DNA of 64,000 nucleotides from Paraburkholderia antibiotica (GTDB lineage Bacteria; Pseudomonadota; Gammaproteobacteria; Burkholderiales; Burkholderiaceae): contig NZ_JABBFZ010000016.1 of NCBI RefSeq assembly GCF_012927125.1, forward strand, positions 62,001 through 126,000. Reading direction: 5' to 3'. Below the pieces are notes generated by a model. It had not been told where the DNA came from. It made no database searches and was given only the letters and a program-made list of their open reading frames with translations. Position 1 is the stretch's first letter. The number at the start of each line of letters is the position of its first letter. Both the position numbers and the translations under genes were made by a program. Below, piece by piece: positions 44,835 to 53,295 of the stretch.

Positions 44835-45581
44835 ATGGATCGGATCGAACTTGAATTGTACTTGAACAATCTCCTTGAAACCGCGCGCTTCAAGGACTAT
44901 TGCCCGAACGGATTGCAGGTCGAGGGACGTCGCCGGGTCAACAAACTCGCGACCGGCGTGACCGCTTCGGTGGCCTTCCTCGAGGCCGCGCTCGAGTGGG
45001 GCGCGGACGCCGTGCTGGTCCATCACGGCTACTTCTGGCGCAACGAGGCGCCGCAGATCACCGGCCGCAAACACGCGCGCCTGAAGCTGCTGATCGCGAA
45101 CGACCTGAACCTGTTCGCCTACCATCTGCCGCTCGACGATCACCCCGAGCTCGGCAATAACGCGCAGATCGGCGAGAAGATGGGCTGGATCAGCGATGCC
45201 CGTTTCGGCGACAACGACCTCGGCTGGCTCGCCACCCTGCCGATGCCGATCACGCTGTCGCACCTGACCGCGGAAATCGAGCAGACGCTGGGCCGCGCGC
45301 CGCTCGTGTTCGGCGATCCGGACATGGAGCTGCGCCGTGTCGGCTGGTGCACGGGTGCCGCGCAAGGCATGTTCGACGCGGCGATCAACGCCGGCGCCGA
45401 CGTCTATCTGACCGGCGAAGTGTCGGAGTCGGTGATGCACACGGCGGCGGAGAGCGGCGTCGCGTTTCTCGCGGCCGGCCACCACGCGACCGAGCGCTTC
45501 GGCGTGCAGGCGGTGGGCAAGCACCTGTCCGAATCGTTCGATATCGAACACCTCTTTATCGATATCCCCAATCCCGTTTGA
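44835..45581 (+). CDS. NIF3-family dinuclear metal protein
   Basis: A 248-residue YbgI/NIF3-like hexameric protein. The metal-binding blocks are DAVLVHHGYFW near the start, AYHLPLDDHPELGNN, and the C-terminal FLAAGHHATERFG. Relatives bind two metals in a ring; the substrate is unsettled. It is divergent from the protease gene, with only 19 bases between their starts. Confidence 0.93.
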   Translation: MDRIELELYLNNLLETARFKDYCPNGLQVEGRRRVNKLATGVTASVAFLEAALEWGADAVLVHHGYFWRNEAPQITGRKHARLKLLIANDLNLFAYHLPLDDHPELGNNAQIGEKMGWISDARFGDNDLGWLATLPMPITLSHLTAEIEQTLGRAPLVFGDPDMELRRVGWCTGAAQGMFDAAINAGADVYLTGEVSESVMHTAAESGVAFLAAGHHATERFGVQAVGKHLSESFDIEHLFIDIPNPV

Positions 45582-45801
45582 ATTGCAAATTGCATTAACG
45601 AAGAAAAGCGCATGAATAGCGAAGAAGGCGCTTAAAAGGAGGTGCGAAAAAGTTTGCGATCGGTACGGACAAACCCTGAGTTATCAAGGGCTTCGCACGG
45701 TTTTTGGCAATCGGCCCTTGTAAATGGCGACTCCATTCGAGCAAACTAGCGGCGGTAGAAGCGACGTGAAGGAAAAATCCAACTCAGAAGTGGGGCGTGT
45801 G
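45582..45801. other. petA leader with an unassigned strong Shine-Dalgarno
   Basis: AAAAGGAGGTG at 45635–45644 is a near-perfect ribosome site, but it is 160 bases before petA. A short frame (MNSEEGA) ends just before it, and another of 31 codons could start at a TTG at 45654. No protein is confirmed. It may be a leader affecting petABC. Confidence 0.4.
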
Positions 45802-46422
45802 ATGCGAGACAAAGAAGAGGAACGCGTCGATGGCAGCCGCCGTAACTGGCTGGTAGCGACGACCGTAGCAGGCGGCATAGGAGGTGTTGCCGTTGTCGTA
45901 CCCTTTGTTAGTTCGTTTGCACCATCCGAAAAGGCCAAGGCAGCCGGTGCCCCGGTCGAAGTCGATATCAGCAGTTTGAAGCCCGGCGACATGATGACGG
46001 TCGCCTGGCGCGGCAAGCCGGTGTGGATCATCAACCGCACGGACCGCATGCTCGCCGATGTTCAGAAAGCCGATAGCCAGTTGGCGGATCCCCACTCGCT
46101 GAATCCGTTCTCGATGCCGTTGCCGGACTACTGCAACAACGAATTCCGTTCGCGTGCCGAGAACAAGCACCTGCTCGTCGCCGTCGCCGTTTGCACGCAT
46201 CTGGGCTGCACGCCGACGCCGCGCTTTCAGGAGGGCCCGCAGCCCAATCTCCCCGACGACTGGCCCGGCGGCTTCCTGTGTCCTTGCCACGGCTCGACCT
46301 ACGACATGGCCGGCCGCGTCTTCAAGAACAAACCCGCCCCGCAAAACCTCGACATCCCGCGCTTCATGTTCACGTCGCCGACGGCCCTCGTGATCGGGAA
46401 AGACGAGAAAGGAGAAGCGTAA
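45802..46422 (+). CDS. petA: Rieske iron–sulfur subunit of cytochrome bc1
   Basis: Electron carrier of complex III. The 206-residue protein has a Tat-type signal/anchor (SRRNWLVATTVAGG) and 2Fe-2S ligands C131, H133 (CTHLGC) and C160, H163 (CPCHGS); C136 and C162 form the disulfide. The ATG at 45802 is chosen over an in-frame ATG at 45724. Its TAA overlaps the petB ATG by one base. Confidence 0.95.
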   Translation: MRDKEEERVDGSRRNWLVATTVAGGIGGVAVVVPFVSSFAPSEKAKAAGAPVEVDISSLKPGDMMTVAWRGKPVWIINRTDRMLADVQKADSQLADPHSLNPFSMPLPDYCNNEFRSRAENKHLLVAVAVCTHLGCTPTPRFQEGPQPNLPDDWPGGFLCPCHGSTYDMAGRVFKNKPAPQNLDIPRFMFTSPTALVIGKDEKGEA

Positions 46423-47801
46423 TGGCGAGCGAACACGAAGTAGAGACGACCGGGCTGGCGGGTTGGATCGACCAGCGCTTCCCGATGACGGCGACGTGGA
46501 AGAAGCACGTTTCCGAGTACTACGCGCCGAAGAACTTCAACTTCTGGTACTTCTTCGGTTCGCTTGCCCTGCTGGTGCTGGTCAACCAGATCGTCACCGG
46601 CATCTTCCTGACGATGAACTACAAGCCCGATGCGACGCTCGCGTTCGCGTCGGTCGAGTACATCATGCGCGAGGTGCCGTGGGGCTGGTTGATCCGCTAC
46701 ATGCACTCGACGGGCGCGTCGATGTTCTTCGTCGTCGTGTACCTGCACATGTTCCGCGGGCTCATGTACGGCTCGTATCGCAAGCCGCGCGAGCTGGTGT
46801 GGATTTTCGGCTGCCTGATCTTCCTGTGTCTGATGGCCGAGGCGTTCTTCGGCTACCTGCTGCCGTGGGGCCAGATGTCGTTCTGGGGCGCGCAGGTGAT
46901 CGTGAACCTGTTCTCGGCGATTCCGTTCATCGGGCCGGATCTGTCGCTGTGGATTCGCGGCGACTATGTGGTCTCGGATGTCACGCTGAACCGCTTCTTC
47001 GCGTTTCACGTGATCGCGATTCCGCTGGTGCTGGTCGGCCTCGTGATCGCGCACCTGGTCGCGCTGCACGAAGTCGGCTCGAACAACCCGGACGGCATCG
47101 AGATCAAGGCGAAGAAGGGCCCGGACGGCAAGCCGCTCGACGGCATCCCGTTTCACCCGTTCTACTCGGTGCACGATTTCATGGGCGTGACGGTGTTCCT
47201 GCTGATTTTCGCGGCGATCATCTTCTTCGCGCCGGAAATGGGCGGCTACTTCCTCGAAGCGAACAACTTCGTTCCCGCTAATCCGCTGCAAACGCCGCCG
47301 GAAATTGCGCCGGTTTGGTACTTCACCGCTTTTTATGCGATGCTGCGCGCGACCACCGACCCGTTCAAGATTGTGCTGATGATTGTGATCGGGCTGCTCG
47401 GCCTGCTGGCGCTGGTGAAGGCGCGCGGCAAGTGGAAGCTCGGCCTGCCGGTGCTCGCGGTGCTGGTGATTCTGGCGATGGCCTTCACCGAGTCGAAGTT
47501 CTGGGGCGTGGTGGTGATGGGCAGCGCGGTGATTTCGCTGTTCTTCCTGCCGTGGCTCGACCAGTCGCCGGTCAGGTCGATTCGCTACCGGCCGTTTTTC
47601 CACAAGGTGTTCTACGCCATCTTCGTGATCGCGTTCCTGACGCTCGGCTTCCTCGGCACGCGGCCGCCATCGCCGGTCGCCACGCTGATCGCCCAGGTCT
47701 GCGCGCTGATTTACTTCGCGTTTTTCCTCGGCATGCCGTTCTGGACGAGGCTTGGCACGTTCAAGCAGCCGCCGGAGCGGGTGCGGTTCAAGCCTCACTA
47801 A
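46422..47801 (+). CDS. petB: cytochrome b of the bc1 complex
   Basis: Eight-helix membrane subunit of complex III, with the quinone sites. The 459-residue protein has paired heme-ligand histidines (STGASMFFVVVYLHMFRG and FFAFHVIAIPLVLVGLVIAHLVALHEVGSNNPDG split around the His pairs) and the PEWYFTAFYAMLRA-like PVWYFTAF block. It is full length. Confidence 0.96.
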   Translation: MASEHEVETTGLAGWIDQRFPMTATWKKHVSEYYAPKNFNFWYFFGSLALLVLVNQIVTGIFLTMNYKPDATLAFASVEYIMREVPWGWLIRYMHSTGASMFFVVVYLHMFRGLMYGSYRKPRELVWIFGCLIFLCLMAEAFFGYLLPWGQMSFWGAQVIVNLFSAIPFIGPDLSLWIRGDYVVSDVTLNRFFAFHVIAIPLVLVGLVIAHLVALHEVGSNNPDGIEIKAKKGPDGKPLDGIPFHPFYSVHDFMGVTVFLLIFAAIIFFAPEMGGYFLEANNFVPANPLQTPPEIAPVWYFTAFYAMLRATTDPFKIVLMIVIGLLGLLALVKARGKWKLGLPVLAVLVILAMAFTESKFWGVVVMGSAVISLFFLPWLDQSPVRSIRYRPFFHKVFYAIFVIAFLTLGFLGTRPPSPVATLIAQVCALIYFAFFLGMPFWTRLGTFKQPPERVRFKPH

Positions 47802-47824
47802 TCGCGAGCCAGGAGAACACGAAG

Positions 47825-48580
47825 ATGAAAAAACTGCTTTCGACGTGCGCGCTGGTCGGCGCGACGGTGCTCGCGCTGCTGGCCGCTCCTGCCCACGCGG
47901 ACGAGAATTTTCCGCTCGACCGCGCACCCGACAACACGAACAATTTCGCTTCTTTGCAGCGTGGCGCGCAATTGTTTGTAAACTACTGCCTGAATTGTCA
48001 CAGCGCGAACCTGATGCGCTACAACCGCCTGACCGATCTCGGCATTTCGCCGAACGAAATCCAGGCGAATCTGCTGTTCACCACCGACAAGATCGGCAAC
48101 ACGATGACCGTGGCCATGCGCCCGGACGACGCGAAAACGTGGTTCGGCGCGACGCCGCCGGATCTGTCGGTGGAGGCGCGGGCGCGCGGACGGGACTGGC
48201 TGTACACGTATCTGCGCACGTTCTATCGCGACGATACGCGGCCGACCGGCTGGAACAATCTGGTGTATGAAAACGTGAGCATGCCTCACGTGCTGTGGCA
48301 GCTTCAGGGGCAGCGTGCGGCGAAGTTCGGCGACGAAACCGACGAAAAAACCGGCGAAACGGTACACAAATTCCTTGGTTTCCAGCAGCTCACTCCGGGA
48401 ACGATGTCGCCGGTAGATTATGATTCTGCTGTGGCCGACCTCGTGTCGTACCTGTCATGGATGTCCGAACCGACTCAGCAAACCCGCAAGCAACTTGGCG
48501 TGTGGGTGCTGATGTTCCTCGGTATCCTGAGCTTTTTCGCCTGGCGACTGAACGCCGCGTACTGGAAACATATCAAATAA
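47825..48580 (+). CDS. petC: cytochrome c1 of the bc1 complex
   Basis: Heme-c subunit that passes electrons to cytochrome c. The 251-residue protein has a Sec signal ending AHA-DE, the heme attachment C55-L-N-C58-H59, and a C-terminal membrane anchor (WVLMFLGILSFFAW). Operon with petAB, 23 bases after petB. Confidence 0.95.
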   Translation: MKKLLSTCALVGATVLALLAAPAHADENFPLDRAPDNTNNFASLQRGAQLFVNYCLNCHSANLMRYNRLTDLGISPNEIQANLLFTTDKIGNTMTVAMRPDDAKTWFGATPPDLSVEARARGRDWLYTYLRTFYRDDTRPTGWNNLVYENVSMPHVLWQLQGQRAAKFGDETDEKTGETVHKFLGFQQLTPGTMSPVDYDSAVADLVSYLSWMSEPTQQTRKQLGVWVLMFLGILSFFAWRLNAAYWKHIK

Positions 48581-48675
48581 TCACGCCGCATCACGGCGTG
48601 GGGCCGGCGCCAGGAAAGACCTGCTGAACGGTTTTTCCGCGCGCTGGCCCTTCAGCTTTTTGAGGAAATGTAAAC

Positions 48676-49287
48676 ATGATGGTTCTGTATTCCGGCACTA
48701 CTTGCCCGTTCTCCCAGCGTTGCCGCCTGGTGTTGTTCGAAAAGGGCATGGACTTCGAGATCCGCGACGTCGACCTGTTCAACAAGCCGGAAGACATCGC
48801 CGTGATGAATCCGTATGGTCAGGTGCCGATTCTCGTCGAACGGGACCTGATTCTGTACGAATCGAACATCATCAACGAGTACATCGACGAGCGCTTCCCG
48901 CATCCGCAACTGATGCCGGCGGATCCGGTGCAGCGTGCGCGCGCGCGCCTGTTCCTGCTCAACTTCGAGAAAGAGCTGTTCGTCCACGTCGGCACGCTCG
49001 AAAACGAAAAGGGCAAGGCTGCGGAAAAGAATCACGAGAAGGCACGTCTCGCGATCCGCGATCGTCTGACGCAACTCGCGCCGATCTTCCTGAAGAACAA
49101 GTACATGCTCGGCGAAGAATTCTCGATGCTCGACGTCGCGATCGCGCCGCTGCTGTGGCGTCTGGATCACTACGGCATCGAGCTGTCGAAGAACGCCGCG
49201 CCGCTGATGAAGTACGCCGAGCGCATTTTCAGCCGCCCGGCTTATATCGAAGCGCTGACGCCGTCGGAAAAGGTGATGCGTCGTTGA
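48676..49287 (+). CDS. sspA: stringent starvation protein A (GST-fold)
   Basis: A 203-residue GST-like protein associated with RNA polymerase in starvation and acid stress. N-terminal thioredoxin-like half begins MVLYSGTTCPFSQRCRLVL; the family phrase MNPYGQVPILVERDLILYESNIINEYIDERFP spans the glutathione-site region in pieces. Followed by sspB as usual. Confidence 0.93.
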   Translation: MMVLYSGTTCPFSQRCRLVLFEKGMDFEIRDVDLFNKPEDIAVMNPYGQVPILVERDLILYESNIINEYIDERFPHPQLMPADPVQRARARLFLLNFEKELFVHVGTLENEKGKAAEKNHEKARLAIRDRLTQLAPIFLKNKYMLGEEFSMLDVAIAPLLWRLDHYGIELSKNAAPLMKYAERIFSRPAYIEALTPSEKVMRR

Positions 49288-49353
49288 GTTTGGCTTTGGA
49301 GCGCGGGCGCCGCATCGTCCTGATGCGTGCCCGCGCCCGCAAGAGGACTGTTG

Positions 49354-49857
49354 ATGCAAGAGATTTCCACGAAGCCTTATCTGCTGCGCGCGCTCTACGA
49401 ATGGTGCACGGATAACGGCTACACCCCGCACATCGCGGTCCGCGTCGACAATCAGACGCGCGTGCCGCGCCAGTTCGTGCGCGACAACGAGATCGTGTTG
49501 AACATCAGCTTCGAGGCGACCAGCCAGCTGCAGATGGGCAACGAATGGATCGAGTTCAACGCGCGCTTCTCCGGCAAGTCGCACAAGATCGAAGTGCCGA
49601 TCGCCAATATTCTCGCGATCTACGCGCGCGAGAACGGCCAGGGGATGGCGTTCCCGGTCGAATCGGCGGGCGGTGAGGCACAGGATTCCGGCGCGGACGC
49701 TACCGACGAAGCCGACACGCCGGCCGCCCCGCGCGCGCTCGAGAGTGTGCCGGCCGAACCGGCCGCGGACAGCGACGGCGAAACGGTGAGCAAGCCGCAG
49801 CCCGATGACGACGGCTCGAAAGGCGGCGGAAGGGCTCGCCTTAAGATCGTGAAATGA
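49354..49857 (+). CDS. sspB: ClpXP specificity-enhancing factor SspB
   Basis: Adaptor that delivers ssrA-tagged proteins to ClpXP. The 167-residue protein has the peptide-binding domain (YLLRALYEWCTDNGYTPH, VLNISFEATSQL, FSGKSHKIEVPIANILAIY in parts), then an acidic/Ala linker and a ClpX-binding end (RLKIVK). RBS AAGAGG lies 8 bases before the ATG. Confidence 0.94.
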   Translation: MQEISTKPYLLRALYEWCTDNGYTPHIAVRVDNQTRVPRQFVRDNEIVLNISFEATSQLQMGNEWIEFNARFSGKSHKIEVPIANILAIYARENGQGMAFPVESAGGEAQDSGADATDEADTPAAPRALESVPAEPAADSDGETVSKPQPDDDGSKGGGRARLKIVK

Positions 49858-49876
49858 AGTAGAATCACGGCCTCAT

Positions 49877-49952
49877 GCCGGCTTAGCTCATCAGGTAGAG
49901 CGCTTGACTTGTAATCATGAGGTGGCGGGTTCGAGTCCTGCAGCCGGCACCA
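49877..49952 (+). tRNA. tRNA-Thr (anticodon TGT)
   Basis: A 76-base cloverleaf with encoded CCA. Acceptor arms GCCGGCT and AGCCGGC pair; the T arm GCGGG-TTCGAGT-CCTGC is standard; the anticodon loop CTTGTAA gives TGT. The anticodon stem CTTGA/TCATG carries a T·T mismatch at the second pair. It follows sspB closely. Confidence 0.95.
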
Positions 49953-49983
49953 GTTAGTTTTCAGTTGTACCCAGCATTACCCG

Positions 49984-50018
49984 AAAACCCCGTCAGACAT
50001 CGTCTGACGGGGTTTTTT
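49984..50018 (+). terminator. intrinsic terminator after tRNA-Thr
   Basis: A perfect 15-bp stem (AAAACCCCGTCAGAC / GTCTGACGGGGTTTT), three-base loop and T-run. It ends the sspB/tRNA transcript. Confidence 0.93.
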
Positions 50019-50067
50019 GTTTCTGGCGCCGCTTTTTCCCCGTAGGGGCTCAGGGAAATCACGCCCC

Positions 50068-50310
50068 TTAATACCGGCAGTTCGTATAAATACCCGTGCT
50101 GATGCAGCGAACGTCTCCGCTACCCGGCTGCTGGATCGGCGTGACCTGAGGCGGTGCGTGCTGCCGGACCGAATTGAGCATCTGGGCGTTTTGTGCGGCG
50201 AGCTGAGCGTGCGTCGCCTGCAATTGCGCATTCAACGACGCAATTTCCTGCGCGTGCCGCTTCCCGTTTTTCTCGACCTTATCTTTCGTATTTCTTTCAA
50301 AAAAATTCTA
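50068..50310 (-). pseudogene. 3' remnant of a coiled-coil protein gene
   Basis: On the minus strand an open frame runs back from a TAA at 50068 to a TAG at about 50310 with no good start. It encodes a plausible C-terminus: a Gln/Ala heptad-like stretch (EIASLNAQLQATHAQLAAQN), then SGDVRCISTGIYTNCRY at the end. The 5' part is lost in AT-rich sequence. It looks like the tail of a secreted or envelope coiled-coil protein cut by rearrangement. A TTG could still start a 48-codon version. Confidence 0.5.
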
Positions 50311-50510
50311 TCTTCCTTCGGTTTTGAAAATACAGGTTCCTGCACTGATTTCCTTCTAAGTTATCGTATGTCTTACATCAGCGAAGATCCGAGGGAAAAT
50401 CCGTATACCCTCTATTTACCAGGAAAACAGAAAATTTTGCCGAGAGAAAACGCTGTCCTCATCGCGTTTTCTGAGACGAAAAATAGAGAGAATTTGTACG
50501 TCGTCTTACA
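50280..50510. other. AT-rich stretch upstream of the GH28 gene
   Basis: A local drop in G+C against a background of about two thirds. It separates the gene remnant from the GH28 gene. It may be acquired DNA or a promoter/silencer region bound by an H-NS-like protein. Confidence 0.6.
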
Positions 50511-50574
50511 AGATGGCGGTAAAGATACCCGCGCTGGCAACGACTGCGGCGCGTCACAACACGCAGGCTCATAG
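50368..50574 (+). CDS. possible small protein in AT-rich DNA
   Basis: A 68-residue frame beginning MSYISEDPRENPYTLYLPGK and ending 12 bases before the GH28 start. Codon use is unlike the rest of the window (many AAA, GAA, TTA). No domain is recognised and there is no good ribosome site. It may be chance coding in acquired DNA. Confidence 0.25.
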   Translation: MSYISEDPRENPYTLYLPGKQKILPRENAVLIAFSETKNRENLYVVLQDGGKDTRAGNDCGASQHAGS

Positions 50575-50586
50575 GAGACAGGGTTC

Positions 50587-52749
50587 ATGTCGAGGAAAGT
50601 CGAAGATTCACGCAACGACGCGCAGCAGGCACATCCGCAATCGCCGGCTCGGCGCAGCTTTCTCGCGTTCGCCGGCGTCACGGCGGGCGCCGGGCTGCTG
50701 GCGGGCTTGCCCGGTTGCGGCGGCTCGACGAGCGCGCCGGCCGCGAGCGGCGGCAGCAGCACGCCGCCCACCACGAGCACGCCGACCACCGTGGACGCCG
50801 ATCCGATCTGGGGCACCAACGGCCAGGCCACCGCGATCATCAACAAACTCGCGAACATCACACCGTCGATGTTCCCGTCAGTCGATTTCCAGGTGGCGAC
50901 CTATGGCGCGCAGGCGCTGCCGGCGGCCGCACTGATCCAGTCGACCGCCTGGCCGGGCGGCACGATTCCGTGGGTGACGGGCGGCTCCGAGCAGACCGCG
51001 CATCCGACCAATGACCTGCAAAGTCCCGGCTCGAACATCATGGTGCCGTGCGACTACACGTCGTCGGCGTACGACTCGTGCTCCGCGTTCAATGCCGCGA
51101 TCCGCGCCGCGAACCAGGCCGGCGGCGGCCGGGTGGTCGTGCCGGCCGGCAACTGGTATTGCGGCGGCCCGATCGTGCTGTTGAGCAACGTGAACTTCCA
51201 CCTGAGCTCGGGCTGTACGATCTATTTCAGCCCGAACCCCGCCGACTACGCGAAGAGCGGCCCGTACCCGACCGCCAACGGCAATCTGTACTGGACCCGC
51301 TGGCAGGCCAACGACTGCCTGAACTTCGGTTCGCCGATCTACGCGTATCAGCAGAAAAACATCGCCGTCACCGCCGACGACAACACCTGCGTGCTGAACG
51401 GCCAGGCGATGACGCCGATCCAGCTGAGCACCCAGGCGCCGACTTCGTGCTGGTGGACCTTCAAGGGCACGACTAGCGAATACGGCTGCGCCGGTTCGTC
51501 GACGCCGTCGCAGGCATTCACGAACACGAACAACGTCGCGCTGACGAGCCTGCCGGCGTCGCAGATCACCAATCCGAAGGCCAACGTGTCGTTCACGAAC
51601 CAGGACGGCCTGACGACGACGCTGATGACGCTGCTGACCAGCTCGAGCTGGCAGCAGGATCAGAACTATCTGCCGGCGCTGTCCGAACTCGGCGTGCCGG
51701 TGCTGAACCGCGTGTTCGGCAACGGCCACTACCTGCGCCCGTGCATGGTCGAGCTGATCGGCTGCACCAATGTGCTGCTGCAGAACTACCACACGCAGAA
51801 CACGCCGTTCTGGCAGCACCATCCGACCGCCTGCTCGAACGTGGTGATCGACGGTGTGTTCGCCGACAGCGTCGGCCCGAACAACGACGGCTTCGACCCG
51901 GACGCGTGCAACACGGTGCTGGTGCAGAACGTCCAGTTCAACACCGGCGACGACTGCATCGCGATCAAATCCGGCAAGTGCCTCGACACCGAATACGGCC
52001 CGATGCAGAACATCGTCGTGCAGAATTGCACGATGCAAAGCGGCCACGGCGGTCTGACGATCGGCAGTGAAATGAGCGCGGGCGTCGAGAATGTCTACGC
52101 GCGCAACCTGACGATGCAAAACGAAAACTGGGCGAGCAATCCGCTCAATATCGCGCTGCGCTTCAAGACCAACATGAATCGCGGCGGCTTCATCAACAAC
52201 GTGTGGATCAACGGCGTGACGCTGCCCAATGGCGTGAACCTCGCGGGCAAGTTCGGCGGCGGCGCGCTGGGTTCGGGCGTGCCGGGTTCGGTCGCGGGCT
52301 CGGGCACGGTCGGTCTGGTGAGCAATCCGTCGACGGGGCAGGGCGGCCTCATCACGTTCGACTGCGACTACAGCCCGTCGGGCGACGCGGTGCGCTGGAA
52401 TCCGGCGACCATCAACAACGTCAACATCTCGAACGTGAACGCGACCAACGTGTCGGGCAGCGTCACGTATGCGATGACGTCGGGCTTCACCGCTGGCTCG
52501 AACTCGTGCTTCCAGGCGATCGTCGCGCAAGGCCCGGTGTCCGCCGACTACAACGGCCCGCTGCCCGTGCCGACGGTGTCGCCGATTACCGGCGTGACGA
52601 TTTCCGACTGCAACCTGGGCACACCGGTCTGCACGGGGCCGGCATCGTCGACGGTGCCGGGGCCGCTGTTCGTGGTCAACACCAACGGCATCACGCTGAA
52701 CAACGTGGTGATCGCGGGGACCACCTACAACTCGGTGTTGACCGGCTGA
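50587..52749 (+). CDS. Tat-exported GH28 polygalacturonase-like lipoprotein
   Basis: A 720-residue glycoside hydrolase family 28 beta-helix protein. The signal has twin Arg (RRSFLAFAG) and a lipobox (GLPGC, Cys44). The catalytic set is intact: D434 (NNDGFD), D455/D456 (TGDDC), H487 (GHGG) and R525-F-K527; the 21-residue spacing of the first two matches fungal polygalacturonase. The target is likely pectin or another uronate polymer, but GH28 also includes xylogalacturonases and rhamnogalacturonases. It is unusual as a lipoprotein held at the cell surface. A terminator follows at 52820. Confidence 0.88.
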   Translation: MSRKVEDSRNDAQQAHPQSPARRSFLAFAGVTAGAGLLAGLPGCGGSTSAPAASGGSSTPPTTSTPTTVDADPIWGTNGQATAIINKLANITPSMFPSVDFQVATYGAQALPAAALIQSTAWPGGTIPWVTGGSEQTAHPTNDLQSPGSNIMVPCDYTSSAYDSCSAFNAAIRAANQAGGGRVVVPAGNWYCGGPIVLLSNVNFHLSSGCTIYFSPNPADYAKSGPYPTANGNLYWTRWQANDCLNFGSPIYAYQQKNIAVTADDNTCVLNGQAMTPIQLSTQAPTSCWWTFKGTTSEYGCAGSSTPSQAFTNTNNVALTSLPASQITNPKANVSFTNQDGLTTTLMTLLTSSSWQQDQNYLPALSELGVPVLNRVFGNGHYLRPCMVELIGCTNVLLQNYHTQNTPFWQHHPTACSNVVIDGVFADSVGPNNDGFDPDACNTVLVQNVQFNTGDDCIAIKSGKCLDTEYGPMQNIVVQNCTMQSGHGGLTIGSEMSAGVENVYARNLTMQNENWASNPLNIALRFKTNMNRGGFINNVWINGVTLPNGVNLAGKFGGGALGSGVPGSVAGSGTVGLVSNPSTGQGGLITFDCDYSPSGDAVRWNPATINNVNISNVNATNVSGSVTYAMTSGFTAGSNSCFQAIVAQGPVSADYNGPLPVPTVSPITGVTISDCNLGTPVCTGPASSTVPGPLFVVNTNGITLNNVVIAGTTYNSVLTG

Positions 52750-52760
52750 TGCGGTTCGGC

Positions 52761-52784
52761 GCCGACGGGCCTGGGCCCGTCGGC
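52761..52784 (+). other. hairpin after the GH28 gene
   Basis: Arms GCCGACGGGC and GCCCGTCGGC with a CTGG loop. No T-run. Possibly the first of two stop structures with the next hairpin. Confidence 0.6.
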
Positions 52785-52819
52785 GTGGTGTCCGCGTGGC
52801 CGAAGCAGCCACGCGCAAT

Positions 52820-52851
52820 AAAAAGCGCCATCGGATTCGACGGCGCTTTTT
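52820..52851 (+). terminator. intrinsic terminator after the GH28 gene
   Basis: Arms AAAAAGCGCC and GGCGCTTTTT with an internal TCG/CGA pairing and T-run; symmetrical, so it can work both ways. Confidence 0.88.
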
Positions 52852-52919
52852 GCGTTTCTGGCGCCCGCGCGAAATGGTCGATCGGTGCGAAACCCTTACT
52901 GGGCGGGCTCACCCTGGGA

Positions 52920-52990
52920 GGGTGAGTCTCGCAAAGGACCAAAAATCACGCTATCTATTTCACCTTGTCTATCGTAGATATTTTTGTCTA
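52920..52990. repeat. AT-rich repeat element, copy 1
   Basis: Starts with GGTGAG, then a 30-base block from 52941 (AAAAATCACGCTATC, TATTTCACCTTGTCT) identical to copy 2, then ATCGTAGATATTTTTGTCTAT. On the minus strand it shows two ATAGACAA words 19 bases apart. Intergenic, between GH28 and a methyltransferase. Confidence 0.85.
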
Positions 52991-52993
52991 TTT

Positions 52994-53007
52994 TTAGGCA
53001 TGCCTAA
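52994..53007. repeat. 14-bp perfect palindrome between the repeats
   Basis: TTAGGCATGCCTAA, flanked by T-rich sequence on both sides. Could be a regulator operator or a small terminator-like hairpin. Confidence 0.7.
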
Positions 53008-53043
53008 TTTTTTACATTTGACAGTCGACAAATTATTTCGGAG

Positions 53044-53115
53044 AGGTGAGGCAGCAGAAGGCTCTAAAAATCACGCTATCTATTTCACCTTGTCTTTTAT
53101 AGACAATATTGTCTG
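53044..53115. repeat. AT-rich repeat element, copy 2, with palindrome
   Basis: Again begins GGTGAG, carries the identical 30-base block at 53066–53095, and is offset about 125 bases from copy 1. Its end has a perfect 14-bp palindrome AGACAATATTGTCT at 53101–53114. Intergenic. Confidence 0.85.
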
Positions 53116-53295
53116 AATTTATGGAATTTGTGTCTCACCATTGAGAGTGCGCCAGCGCATGCATCAGCGTGAATCGGCGTGGCTTCGGTGCGGTACCATT
53201 CGGGCGTCGTCCGTTATGGCCATGTGGCTAGCGGACGTGCCGGCCCGCTCTCGCGGCTTCTGTCGCCGGCAACGCAACATCGATCTCATCTCACC

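Noticed and set aside
46299..47927. 542-codon minus-strand frame opposite petB
   Set aside because: Antisense to cytochrome b, with a composition typical of high-GC shadow frames and no domain.
49877..49952. tRNA-Thr 3' end as a prophage or island attachment site
   Set aside because: No integrase gene and no second copy of the tRNA 3' end were seen downstream within the window.
52796..53116. 107-codon plus-strand frame over the terminator and AT-rich repeats
   Set aside because: It runs through a terminator and both repeats with no ribosome site or conserved composition; treated as noncoding.
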